In this document: positions 26,616 through 34,313 of the stretch, piece by piece
How positions within the stretch are numbered: position 1 is the first letter of the stretch
Layout: each line of letters starts with the position of its first letter
NCBI RefSeq assembly: GCF_900102915.1
Contig: NZ_FNGG01000001.1
Location: 620,001 to 684,000 of the forward strand
From: Salinimicrobium catena
GTDB taxonomy: Bacteria > Bacteroidota > Bacteroidia > Flavobacteriales > Flavobacteriaceae
Direction of reading: 5' to 3'
DNA length: 64,000 nt
Made by a program: the position numbers and the translations under genes
The notes under the pieces: model-generated
The model's database searches: none
What the model was told of the DNA's origin: nothing
What the model saw: the letters and a program-made list of their open reading frames with translations, nothing else

Positions 26616-27620
26616 TTATAAAGTTCCGTTTGGTGCTACCCAGGCAAATTGATGAGGATCCTGCGGTACTTTGATCCTTTCAGCGATCCTGGACATCCTG
26701 TCCGGAAGTTTCATCAGGTAATCGCGGGCTTTTTCGGCCCTATCTGTAAGCGAGTTCATCTTGTCGATCTCCCAAAAATCATTCAGCTTCTGAAGAATAT
26801 CAATGTAATCCTGAGTAGTATACACTCCAAGTCTTTGCGCGGCGTTAGAGAAATTCTCAAAAGCTTCGCCAATTCCCTGGCCAGATTCTCTGATGAATTG
26901 CGCCGGCATCACGATCTTCTTCTTCATCATGTCCTCAAAGGCCAGCATCATCTCACTTGGGTCATACTCAAAAATGGTCTTGACAAATTCCCTGTATGCC
27001 AAATGGTGTCTCATCTCGTCACCGGCAATAATGTTGCACATCTTGGCCAGCATCTTATTTCCTTTTTTACGGGCCAACTGCCCCACTCTTTTGTGAGAAA
27101 TATTCGTGGCCAGTTCCTGAAAGCTGGTATAGACGAAATTGCGGTAAGGATCCCTTCCTGTACCTATGTCAAATCCGTCGTTAATCAAGTATTGAGTAGT
27201 CTTTTCTATCTCTTTCATGTCTACCCTTCCGGAGAGGTAAAGGTACTTGTTCAAAGTGTCTCCATGACGGTTCTCTTCACCTGTCCAGTGGCGTATCCAT
27301 TTCGCCCATCCGTTTTGCAGCCCTTTTTGTTGACCGTGCTGCTCCACGCCTTCCATATCCATCAACCAGGATTCGTAAGTAGGCAGGGCCTCTTCAGTAA
27401 CCATGTCGGCTACCAGGACCACCCAGAAATCATACCCAAGTTCTTTGGCCTCTTCCCTTATCTGCGTTACCTCGTCAAAAAAATTTTCGTCCTGAGAATT
27501 AGGCAAAAGATCTGTAGGCTGCCAAATATCTTCTACGGGAACCAGGTATTTCTCCACGAACTCATCTATAGATTTCTCTACAGTTTTCATTACCTCAAGT
27601 CTAATATTCTCTAAAGCCAT
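26616..27620 (-). CDS. Acyl-ACP desaturase (fatty acid desaturase type 2)
   Basis: This soluble di-iron enzyme puts a cis double bond into acyl-ACP chains. Two iron motifs are visible: EENRHGD (E/ExxH pattern, near residue 107) and DEMRHH (near 195), and a further Glu supplies each half. The 334-residue length is normal, with no transit peptide. Such enzymes let marine Bacteroidota adjust membrane fluidity. It has its own promoter and terminator and stands alone. Confidence 0.93.
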   Translation of the reverse strand: MALENIRLEVMKTVEKSIDEFVEKYLVPVEDIWQPTDLLPNSQDENFFDEVTQIREEAKELGYDFWVVLVADMVTEEALPTYESWLMDMEGVEQHGQQKGLQNGWAKWIRHWTGEENRHGDTLNKYLYLSGRVDMKEIEKTTQYLINDGFDIGTGRDPYRNFVYTSFQELATNISHKRVGQLARKKGNKMLAKMCNIIAGDEMRHHLAYREFVKTIFEYDPSEMMLAFEDMMKKKIVMPAQFIRESGQGIGEAFENFSNAAQRLGVYTTQDYIDILQKLNDFWEIDKMNSLTDRAEKARDYLMKLPDRMSRIAERIKVPQDPHQFAWVAPNGTL

Positions 27621-27685
27621 AATTTAATCTTAGGGTTTAATAAGGTCAATAACCAGACCAGGTTTAATTCTGGCGGGCTAATCTA

Positions 27686-27713
27686 CAAATGTAAAAAGAT
27701 AAAAATGCCCAAA
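27686..27713 (-). promoter_or_regulatory. Promoter of the acyl-ACP desaturase gene
   Basis: On the minus strand TTTG (27710-27713), 16 bases and TACATTTG (27686-27693) fit the Bacteroidota consensus. The leader is about 60 bases and holds the short palindromic stretch CCAGACCAGG. Confidence 0.55.
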
Positions 27714-27726
27714 ATTTAAAGAAATC

Positions 27727-28455
27727 TTAATTTCTGCCGTTTTCACTGGGGTATAGCCTCCACACTTCGTCACTTTGATAGACCTCTTTAGAGTAGACAT
27801 CCATCAGCGATAGCCTGCCTTTAAAGGCAGCCCCGGTGTCGACGTTATAGATATTGGCGGCTTTAAACGGTTTGGTCTGGCCAATGCGGGTCACGGGAGT
27901 ATGGCCAATAAAGATCTCCTTGAATAGCTCCAGTCTTTTTGGATAGCCAATATCCCCCGGTTCCAGAGCCGGATCTATGCACAAAGCCATTTCCCACAGG
28001 GTGCGATCCCAATAGAAGGGAGTGGGAGTGTACTCCTCCTCGGGGCCTTTTTGATTGGTGAAGCCGGCATGTACAAAGAGTCGTTCTTCTTTATCGATGT
28101 AATAATTGACCATTTGATCAAAGAACCTGATATGCTCTTCTTTTTCTTCTTCAGAAAACTGCCGGTAAGCGTCAATGCTAGATTGCCCCCCGTGTTGCAG
28201 CCATTTTTCATTGAGCTCTCCATCCCTGAGCCATCTGTGCGTTAGGTCGTCATGATTGCCGCGTAAAAAGATGCAGGTGTTCTGTTTGGCCAGTTCGATC
28301 AAGTAGGTGACCACATTGGCAGAATCGCTCCACCCGTCTACATAATCACCCAGAAAGATCAGCTGATCATCTGGTGTGACCTCTGCTCTTTCTAACAGCT
28401 GCACGAGAGCCTTCAGTCCGCCGTGTATATCTCCTATGACAAGGGTTCTATTCAT
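27727..28455 (-). CDS. Calcineurin-like phosphoesterase (PPP/PrpE-like)
   Basis: The 242-residue protein carries the full PPP-type metal-binding set: GDIHGG (residues 8-13), GDYVDGWSD (about 36-44), RGNHDD (about 65-70) and later VHAG and GHTP. Family members are protein phosphatases or diadenosine tetraphosphatases. The small size points to a cytoplasmic PrpE or phage-lambda-type enzyme. Its start overlaps the stop of the AlbA_2 gene by one base (TAATG), so the two are translationally coupled. It is the last gene of a four-gene operon. Confidence 0.9.
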   Translation of the reverse strand: MNRTLVIGDIHGGLKALVQLLERAEVTPDDQLIFLGDYVDGWSDSANVVTYLIELAKQNTCIFLRGNHDDLTHRWLRDGELNEKWLQHGGQSSIDAYRQFSEEEKEEHIRFFDQMVNYYIDKEERLFVHAGFTNQKGPEEEYTPTPFYWDRTLWEMALCIDPALEPGDIGYPKRLELFKEIFIGHTPVTRIGQTKPFKAANIYNVDTGAAFKGRLSLMDVYSKEVYQSDEVWRLYPSENGRN

Positions 28456-29591
28456 TAGTTGTATTTCACTTTTCGCAATATTCTAAGGCTTTCCTTGTAT
28501 TGCTGGTAAACTTTATCATTGTGTTCCTTCAGCTCTTTCCGAGCTTCTTCCATACGTTCAATAGCGTCTTTGAAGCCGTTAAAGTAACAAATAAGATAGG
28601 TCGCGGGCAGGTTGAAAAGATCTTTTTCTTCATGCGGGGTCAATTCCAGGCCTCCCCGTAGTTTATTCAGCAATGCGTTATTGGTGTTGAAAATGTGGTG
28701 CAGGGTCTTCTTTTCAAATTGAGGAGGTTCAAAAAGCAGATCAGTCTTCATCTCGTAAGTAGCGTTGTCTTTAAAATGGATCTCGACTTCTTCGAGCGGA
28801 TAATACCTGTATTGCTCCTTTAAACCAAGCCTCACGAATTCGACAATTTTAAAAGCATCTGCTGAAATATTAATGCTCACCTCATCCAGTTCAGAATAGA
28901 ACAACTTCACCTGTTCGTTGATCAGGGCAATATCAACCCTTGAAAAATAGGTTTTTTCTTTGACCACTTTTTTCTTGCCAGACCAGCATACCACGAAATA
29001 CTCTTTGAAGACCTTATATCCCGGGTTAAGATCTTCATGTTTCTTGTAAAAATCGAACACCCCGTCAAGTGTTAATTCAATGTTGTTACGGGAGTGAGCT
29101 TCAATAGAGGCTACCACTTCCTCGTTGTTATTCTTGAGCTTGGTGCTGAACTCTGCGGGCATGCTGATGCTTCCCTCCCTGTAAAATGCTGTTCCGGCGG
29201 TGTATTTCCAGAGGTTCTTCCGCAGAGAACATATTCTTTCATTGTTGGGCCGTACGGTTACCAGGCCCACCACCAGGTCATCGGGTAAATGCGGAAAGGG
29301 AATATTCTCATAAGAGATGAGCGGCGGATTCTCCAGGTACGCGTTTACCAGGTTCTGTATCTTGCTGTCGTCAAAGAAATCCACCCCTTTAATGCTGTTA
29401 TCGGCATCTTCGACTCCAATTACTATGAAAGAATTGTTATGCGGATTGGAATTGGAAAGTGCGCACACATGCTTTAAAAATTTCGCTTTTCCCTCTTTTT
29501 CCCCCAGGTCTATCTGGCGCTTCTTGTCATAAAAGCTGTTCTCGCTGTTATGCGCAAGCAGGTTTTTAATGAGAAGCCGTTTGTTGATCAT
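28455..29591 (-). CDS. AlbA_2 (Schlafen-like) domain protein
   Basis: The 378-residue protein begins with an AlbA_2 domain (about residues 20-145). It shows the pattern FLKHVCALSNS, then SFIVIGVEDADNSIKGVD, a GK-type loop replaced by acidic residues, and CSLRKNLWKYTAGTAFYREGS. The Schlafen AlbA_2 domain binds nucleic acids or ATP and is often called an ATP-binding or DNA-binding domain. The C-terminal 200 residues are unrecognised: mixed alpha/beta, ending in a charged helical stretch. It lies between an SDR gene (21 bases upstream) and the phosphatase, with which it is coupled. Confidence 0.75.
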   Translation of the reverse strand: MINKRLLIKNLLAHNSENSFYDKKRQIDLGEKEGKAKFLKHVCALSNSNPHNNSFIVIGVEDADNSIKGVDFFDDSKIQNLVNAYLENPPLISYENIPFPHLPDDLVVGLVTVRPNNERICSLRKNLWKYTAGTAFYREGSISMPAEFSTKLKNNNEEVVASIEAHSRNNIELTLDGVFDFYKKHEDLNPGYKVFKEYFVVCWSGKKKVVKEKTYFSRVDIALINEQVKLFYSELDEVSINISADAFKIVEFVRLGLKEQYRYYPLEEVEIHFKDNATYEMKTDLLFEPPQFEKKTLHHIFNTNNALLNKLRGGLELTPHEEKDLFNLPATYLICYFNGFKDAIERMEEARKELKEHNDKVYQQYKESLRILRKVKYN

Positions 29592-29612
29592 GGGGGATAA
29601 TCTTTGAACGTT

Positions 29613-30365
29613 CTATTCCTTGTGAAGAATGGTGGAGCTGGCCTGCGCGGTGGGCAATACCAGCAGGTCGGCGACGTTAACGTGAGGAGGACGGGTCACC
29701 ATAAAAACGATAATATCGGCAATGTCTTCAGGAGTCAGGGGCTGATAACCTTCATACACAGATTTTGCCCTTTCTGAATCACCTTTAAAACGAACATCGC
29801 TGAAGCCGGTTTCCACCAGCCCGGGGTTAATGGCACCAACCCTTATTCCGAGTCCATTGAGGTCTATTCTCATCCCTTTGTTGATGGCATCTACCGCGTG
29901 TTTGCTGGCGCTGTAGACATTGCCGTTAGGATACACCTCTTTCCCGGCGATAGATCCTATGTTAATTATGTGGCCCGATTTTCTCTCGGCCATCTGAGGA
30001 AGCACGGCATTGCTCACATAAAGTAATCCTTTAACGTTAATGTCTATCATGGCGTCCCAGTCTTCCAGGTCTCCGGTGTGAATGGGGTCCAGCCCATGGG
30101 CATTGCCGGCGTTGTTCACCAGGATATCGATGTGGCTGAATTCCTGCGGAAGTTCCTGAATGGCTTTGTTTACTTCTTCTTTATGGCGAACATCAAACCT
30201 AAGGGTGTGCACGTTCACCTGGTTTCCAAGTTCTTCTGCCAATTCTTCAAGAGCGTCTTTTCTTCTTCCGCAGATGATGAGGTTATGCCCTTCGGCTGCA
30301 AGAGCCTTGGCCGCCGCTCTTCCAATTCCGCTGGTCGCTCCTGTGATGAGTGCTGTTTTTGTCAT
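29613..30365 (-). CDS. Short-chain dehydrogenase/reductase (YdfG-like)
   Basis: This classical SDR of 250 residues has the cofactor loop TGATSGIGRAAA (residues 8-19), the NNAG motif near 85, and the catalytic Ser, Tyr and Lys in NIGSIAGKE and YSASKHA (near 140-158). An Arg-rich GRRKD stretch after the second strand suggests NADP preference. It resembles YdfG/serine 3-dehydrogenase, which reduces malonic semialdehyde or oxidises 3-hydroxy acids. It starts 2 bases after the aldo-keto reductase-like gene, so it is co-transcribed with that likely pseudoenzyme. Confidence 0.9.
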   Translation of the reverse strand: MTKTALITGATSGIGRAAAKALAAEGHNLIICGRRKDALEELAEELGNQVNVHTLRFDVRHKEEVNKAIQELPQEFSHIDILVNNAGNAHGLDPIHTGDLEDWDAMIDINVKGLLYVSNAVLPQMAERKSGHIINIGSIAGKEVYPNGNVYSASKHAVDAINKGMRIDLNGLGIRVGAINPGLVETGFSDVRFKGDSERAKSVYEGYQPLTPEDIADIIVFMVTRPPHVNVADLLVLPTAQASSTILHKE

Positions 30366-30367
30366 TT

Positions 30368-31156
30368 CTAAAATGCTGTTTTTGAATCTATTTTCTTCGG
30401 AAGGTTTTTCCAGTCTTCCTCGATTAGTTTTAAATGCTGGCCTTTGGCTGCCGAATTTATCTGCTCTATACTATTAACCTGCAATACCGGATGAAAATGC
30501 GCCGGGTGCTGTAAAAACCAGGATAAAAAGATCTCCCGGGCATTATGCTGATATTTTTGTACCAGGGGCTCCAAAAGCCGGTCATATTTTTCAGTTTCCT
30601 GGAGGTTTATCCACACCATTTCCGTCATGTCAGCTGTACCGGGTTGTTTCAAAGTTAATGTTTTCATTGAAGCTGAAGTAAAATTCCAGCTGGTGAGACT
30701 GGCTTTGACCGAATTTTTCTCCAGGGGAACTGTGGTAGACGGATCATGAAGATCAAAAACTCCCATTTCCACTATTTTTCCCTGTGAGAACAGCCTTTCC
30801 ACTGCTGGCATCACGATCTCCGCCGGGGTTCGCAGGTCCAGGAAAAAGAGATCCAAATAATCAGTTTTGAGATGGTTTAGAGTTTCTTCTACTTTGGCTA
30901 TAAGCTCGTCCGGATCTTTTGGGACAGCGTTCATGCCGCCTATAAGCTGAATTTCGTCCCGGCTCAACCCGCTCTCGCTCAATGCAGTTCCCAGAGAATT
31001 GTCCTGCAAGATCTCCCTTTGGGGGCCAATGGCCAGGAAGGATGTAATGTCTTTTTCTACGCTGTGTTGAAAGAATCTGATTTTGTCTCCCCAAGTGCTT
31101 TTTTCCCATCCGGTTATATCCTGAATTATACGGGAATATGAATTTTTCTGCCTCAT
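30368..31156 (-). CDS. Aldo/keto reductase-like protein, probably a pseudoenzyme
   Basis: The 262-residue protein follows the aldo/keto reductase barrel: LGTALSESGLSRDEIQLIG, DYLDLFFLDLRTP and a helix followed by QGKIVEMGVFDLHDP. The catalytic tetrad Asp, Tyr, Lys, His looks lost. The DxxxxYG segment reads FLAIGPQRE, the Lys strand end reads IGGMN, and the HRP site reads DLRTP. The cofactor-contact region after QVNSIEQI is also diverged. It may be a regulatory or structural relative. It leads the operon with the SDR, AlbA_2 and phosphatase genes. A TACATTTA box just upstream could be its -7 element. Confidence 0.78.
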   Translation of the reverse strand: MRQKNSYSRIIQDITGWEKSTWGDKIRFFQHSVEKDITSFLAIGPQREILQDNSLGTALSESGLSRDEIQLIGGMNAVPKDPDELIAKVEETLNHLKTDYLDLFFLDLRTPAEIVMPAVERLFSQGKIVEMGVFDLHDPSTTVPLEKNSVKASLTSWNFTSASMKTLTLKQPGTADMTEMVWINLQETEKYDRLLEPLVQKYQHNAREIFLSWFLQHPAHFHPVLQVNSIEQINSAAKGQHLKLIEEDWKNLPKKIDSKTAF

Positions 31157-31246
31157 ATTTTAAATGTATGAAACTAAAAGAGTTCAGGTAAAATGGCGGC
31201 TGTTAAAGCAGCTACGAGTAAAGTTAAAAAAAGTTAAAGTCCGTTC

Positions 31247-31273
31247 GTCGATAAATTAAATCCTTTTATCGGC
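31247..31273. promoter_or_regulatory. Inverted repeat upstream of the DUF4382 lipoprotein gene
   Basis: CGATAAA (31249-31255) pairs with TTTATCG (31265-31271), extended by one wobble and one G-C pair, with a nine-base spacer. It lies 35 bases before the DUF4382 ATG in the divergent spacer 31157-31307. AAAGTTAAA is repeated twice just upstream. It could be an operator. Confidence 0.3.
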
Positions 31274-31307
31274 CGTTATTAAGCCTGAAAACCTAAAAAA
31301 CCTATTT

Positions 31308-32186
31308 ATGAAAAAGTACAATTTATTTCTAATGCTCTTTGTTTTTGCCGCCACGCTAATTAGCTGTAGTGATGATGAAGACGATTCCATGAATACTGAA
31401 GGCACCGCACAGGTGGCTGTAAAACTTACCGATGCGCCCGGCGATTATGAGGAGGTATGGGTAGAAGTGGAAGACGTTATGGTTAAAATGGAAGCAGAAA
31501 CCACTGCCGAAACCGGAACAGAGTCCGACGGTGAAACGGGCGACGAAGAAGGCTGGGTAAGTTTGGGTATCGCTGAAACCAAAGAGATCAACCTGTTGGA
31601 ACTAACAGGTGGTGTCACCGAATTTTTGGCTGAAGCCGAAATCCCTGCAGGATATCTTCAGGAGATCAGGCTGGTACTGGGAGACAATAATACCATAGTA
31701 GTTGATGGGAATGAGTTGGTATTAGACACTCCAAGCGCACAACAATCCGGACTTAAACTAAAGGTAGGTCAGGAACTTCAAGCCGATACCTACTACACTT
31801 TTATTCTGGATTTTGATGTAGATCAATCTGTGGTGAGTCAGGGTAATGGCGGATACAGCCTGAAGCCTGTAATTCGTCTTTCTTTGGATGAGACTTCAGG
31901 ATCGATCGCCGGCATTGTCACAGGTTCGACAGAGCCTGTACTGGTAGAGGCACAAAGTTCAGCCGGAACTGTTTCTGCTTATACCAATGCAGAAGGAGTA
32001 TTTCAGCTGCATGGTCTTGAGCCGGGAACTTATGTGTTGACCGCGACTCCTGAAGAAGGACTTGGTCTTGAAGCCGCTGTTGTGAATAATATTGAAGTTG
32101 AGCAAGGCGTGGTGACCGAACTGGAGGAGCCTATCATCCTGGAAGGATCTACCGAAACCGAGACTGGTACCGGTACCGAGGGATAA
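31308..32186 (+). CDS. DUF4382 lipoprotein with a carboxypeptidase-regulatory-like domain
   Basis: The lipobox LISC (Cys20) follows a signal peptide, then an acidic linker. Residues 35-190 form a DUF4382 domain, starting VAVKLTDAPGDYEEVWVEVE and with the typical hydrophobic core FILDFDVDQSVV. Residues 195-285 form an Ig-like carboxypeptidase-regulatory domain (GSIAGIVTGS to GLEPGTYVL). DUF4382 domains are found on exported lipoproteins of unknown role, often sugar- or surface-related. The protein is strongly acidic. It stands alone between a divergent operon and a terminator. Confidence 0.85.
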   Translation: MKKYNLFLMLFVFAATLISCSDDEDDSMNTEGTAQVAVKLTDAPGDYEEVWVEVEDVMVKMEAETTAETGTESDGETGDEEGWVSLGIAETKEINLLELTGGVTEFLAEAEIPAGYLQEIRLVLGDNNTIVVDGNELVLDTPSAQQSGLKLKVGQELQADTYYTFILDFDVDQSVVSQGNGGYSLKPVIRLSLDETSGSIAGIVTGSTEPVLVEAQSSAGTVSAYTNAEGVFQLHGLEPGTYVLTATPEEGLGLEAAVVNNIEVEQGVVTELEEPIILEGSTETETGTGTEG

Positions 32187-32208
32187 TTTTCACCTGACAT
32201 ATACAGAT

Positions 32209-32240
32209 AAAAAAGGCAGCGCTAACCCCGCTGCTTTTTT
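32209..32240 (+). terminator. Intrinsic terminator after the DUF4382 gene
   Basis: GCAGCG (32216-32221) pairs with CGCTGC (32229-32234) over a seven-base loop. A-rich and T-rich flanks lengthen the stem through one G-T wobble. A T-run ends it. Confidence 0.82.
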
Positions 32241-32297
32241 ATTTTAACTTAAATTTAACAAAAAACGGTTGAATATTTGTTGGGCTTGTGGCGTTCC

Positions 32298-32331
32298 TTT
32301 TGGTTGATTATCTTCACCACTCTTAAATTTA
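32298..32331 (+). promoter_or_regulatory. Promoter of the moxR-bat operon
   Basis: TTTTG (32298-32302), 21 bases and TAAATTTA (32324-32331) lie 6 bases before the moxR ATG, so the transcript is nearly leaderless. It is one base off the -7 consensus. It is the only clear promoter before the nine-gene cluster. Confidence 0.5.
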
Positions 32332-32337
32332 ACATTC

Positions 32338-33342
32338 ATGCAGGACAATAACAGTGCAATAGACATAGCCAGTATCAACGAAAAAATAGAGCGCGAGAGC
32401 GCTTTTGTAGACATTCTTTCCGCAGAAATGAAGAAGGTCATCGTGGGCCAGAAACACATGGTTGAACGTTTGCTGATTGGTCTTTTAGGGCAGGGGCACA
32501 TTCTTTTAGAAGGAGTGCCGGGGCTTGCAAAGACCCTCGCCATCAATACGCTTTCTAAAGCGGTTCACGGAAGTTTTAGCAGAATCCAGTTCACACCGGA
32601 CCTGTTGCCCGCAGATGTTGTGGGTACGCTGATTTATAACATGAAGCTGAACGACTTCAGCATTAAGAAAGGGCCGATCTTCGCCAACTTTGTACTTGCC
32701 GATGAGATTAACCGGGCGCCTGCCAAGGTGCAATCGGCTTTGCTGGAGGCAATGCAGGAAAAGCAGGTGACCATTGGGGAAGAGACCTTTATGCTTGATA
32801 AACCATTCCTGGTAATGGCCACCCAAAACCCGGTGGAGCAGGAAGGGACCTATCCGCTTCCCGAAGCTCAGGTTGACCGTTTCATGCTGAAGACAGTGAT
32901 CAAGTATCCAGAGATGAGCGAGGAGCAGATGATCATTCGCGCCAATCTAAAAGGGGCTTTTGAGCAGGTGAATCCGGTGGTGAGCCTGGAGCAGATCCTG
33001 CGCGCCCAGGAAGCCGTTCGGGAAGTGTACATGGATGAGAAGATCGAAAAATACATTCTGGATATCGTTTTTGCGACGCGTTTTCCTGAAAAATACAATC
33101 TTGAAAATCTAAAGCCGCTCATCAATTTTGGAGCATCTCCAAGGGGAAGTATCAACCTGGCTACAGCGGCAAAATGTTATGCCTTTATCAAGCGCCGCGG
33201 TTATGTGGTGCCCGAAGACGTGCGAGCCGTTGTACACGATGTGCTGCGCCACAGGATAGGGATCACCTACGAGGCCGAAGCCGAAAATGTGACTTCAGAA
33301 GACATTATCAACAAGATCGTTAACGAGATCGAAGTACCTTAA
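32338..33342 (+). CDS. MoxR-family AAA+ ATPase
   Basis: MoxR ATPases act with VWA-domain partners as chaperones for complex maturation or stress. Walker A reads GVPGLAKT (near residue 60), Walker B FVLADEINRAP, and the sensor and arginine-finger regions follow in TQNPVEQEGTYPLPEAQ. The 334-residue length is standard. It opens the moxR-DUF58-bat cluster. An 89-base spacer separates it from the DUF58 gene, unlike the tight packing of the rest, and this spacer holds a large hairpin. Confidence 0.95.
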   Translation: MQDNNSAIDIASINEKIERESAFVDILSAEMKKVIVGQKHMVERLLIGLLGQGHILLEGVPGLAKTLAINTLSKAVHGSFSRIQFTPDLLPADVVGTLIYNMKLNDFSIKKGPIFANFVLADEINRAPAKVQSALLEAMQEKQVTIGEETFMLDKPFLVMATQNPVEQEGTYPLPEAQVDRFMLKTVIKYPEMSEEQMIIRANLKGAFEQVNPVVSLEQILRAQEAVREVYMDEKIEKYILDIVFATRFPEKYNLENLKPLINFGASPRGSINLATAAKCYAFIKRRGYVVPEDVRAVVHDVLRHRIGITYEAEAENVTSEDIINKIVNEIEVP

Positions 33343-33356
33343 CAATGATCAATATT

Positions 33357-33398
33357 CAATTAGCAATGATCACAACTGCTGTTGGTCATTGTTAATTG
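33357..33398. repeat. Large imperfect hairpin in the moxR-DUF58 spacer
   Basis: CAATTAGCAATGATC (33357-33371) pairs with positions 33384-33398 through 15 base pairs, two of them wobbles, enclosing CAAC/GTTG. The sequence further on repeats GTTAATTGT. Similar AT-rich CAATTAACAATT repeats occur between genes in other Flavobacteria as I recall. It could be a repeat element or an mRNA processing site. Confidence 0.5.
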
Positions 33399-33431
33399 TT
33401 TACTGTTAATTGTGAATTGTCAATTGAATAA

Positions 33432-34298
33432 ATGGATACTAAGGAACTTCTAAAGAAAGTACGGAAAATCGAGATCAAGACCCGCCGGTTGAGCGATCAT
33501 ATCTTCGGCGGGGAATATCATTCTACTTTTAAGGGTAGGGGAATGACCTTTAGCGAGGTTAGGCAGTACCAGTTTGGCGATGATGTGAGAAATATTGACT
33601 GGAACGTGACCGCCCGTTATTCTGAACCCTTTGTAAAGGTTTTTGAAGAGGAGCGGGAATTGACCATGATGCTGGTCGTGGATGTTTCCGGCTCGGGATT
33701 GTTCGGGACAAGGAACAGTTTTAAAAAAGACATCATTACTGAAATTGCCGCTACTTTGGCATTTTCAGCAACCCAGAACAATGATAAGATAGGCCTTATC
33801 CTTTTTTCAGATACCATTGAATTATATATCCCGCCGAAGAAGGGCCGTTCCCACGTGCTGCGGATCATCAGGGAACTGCTGGAATTCGAACCCAAGAGTC
33901 AGAAAACAGATATTTCTGAAGCTCTTAGTTTCCTTTCCAAAGTCATGAAGAAAAAAGCCATCGTTTTTGTGCTTTCAGACTTTATTGCCGAAGATTACCA
34001 GCGTACGCTCAAGATCACCAGCGGCCGGCACGATGTGACCGGTATCAGGGTGTATGACGCCAGGGAAGAGGAGATTCCCAACCTGGGAGTGGTGAACATG
34101 CAGGACGAGGAAACCGGAAAGACAATTTTAGTTGACACGTCTTCCCGCTCTGTGAGAAACAGCTACGCAAAACATTACCGGGAGAGGGTCGACTACTTTC
34201 AGGAAAGTTTTAGGAAAAGCGGGGCAGGAAACTTAAGCGCCCGGGTCGATGAAAGTTATGTCAAGAAGTTGCTCGGATATTTCAAAATGAGAGGGTGA
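33432..34298 (+). CDS. DUF58 (VWA-like) protein of the Bat cluster
   Basis: DUF58 proteins carry a degenerate von Willebrand A fold and pair with MoxR. The N-terminus contains the family signature GRGMTFSEVRQYQFGDDVRNIDWNVTAR. The MIDAS loop DVSGSG (near residue 82) looks intact. At 288 residues there is no membrane segment, so it is cytoplasmic. It lies 9 bases before the next gene and follows moxR, the order usual in Bacteroidota. Confidence 0.93.
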   Translation: MDTKELLKKVRKIEIKTRRLSDHIFGGEYHSTFKGRGMTFSEVRQYQFGDDVRNIDWNVTARYSEPFVKVFEEERELTMMLVVDVSGSGLFGTRNSFKKDIITEIAATLAFSATQNNDKIGLILFSDTIELYIPPKKGRSHVLRIIRELLEFEPKSQKTDISEALSFLSKVMKKKAIVFVLSDFIAEDYQRTLKITSGRHDVTGIRVYDAREEEIPNLGVVNMQDEETGKTILVDTSSRSVRNSYAKHYRERVDYFQESFRKSGAGNLSARVDESYVKKLLGYFKMRG

Positions 34299-34313
34299 CG
34301 ATAAAAAGTGAAA

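Noticed and set aside
26649-27614. 321-codon plus-strand frame opposite the acyl-ACP desaturase
   Set aside because: It lies wholly antisense to a clearly conserved enzyme with intact iron motifs, and has no promoter or recognisable domain.
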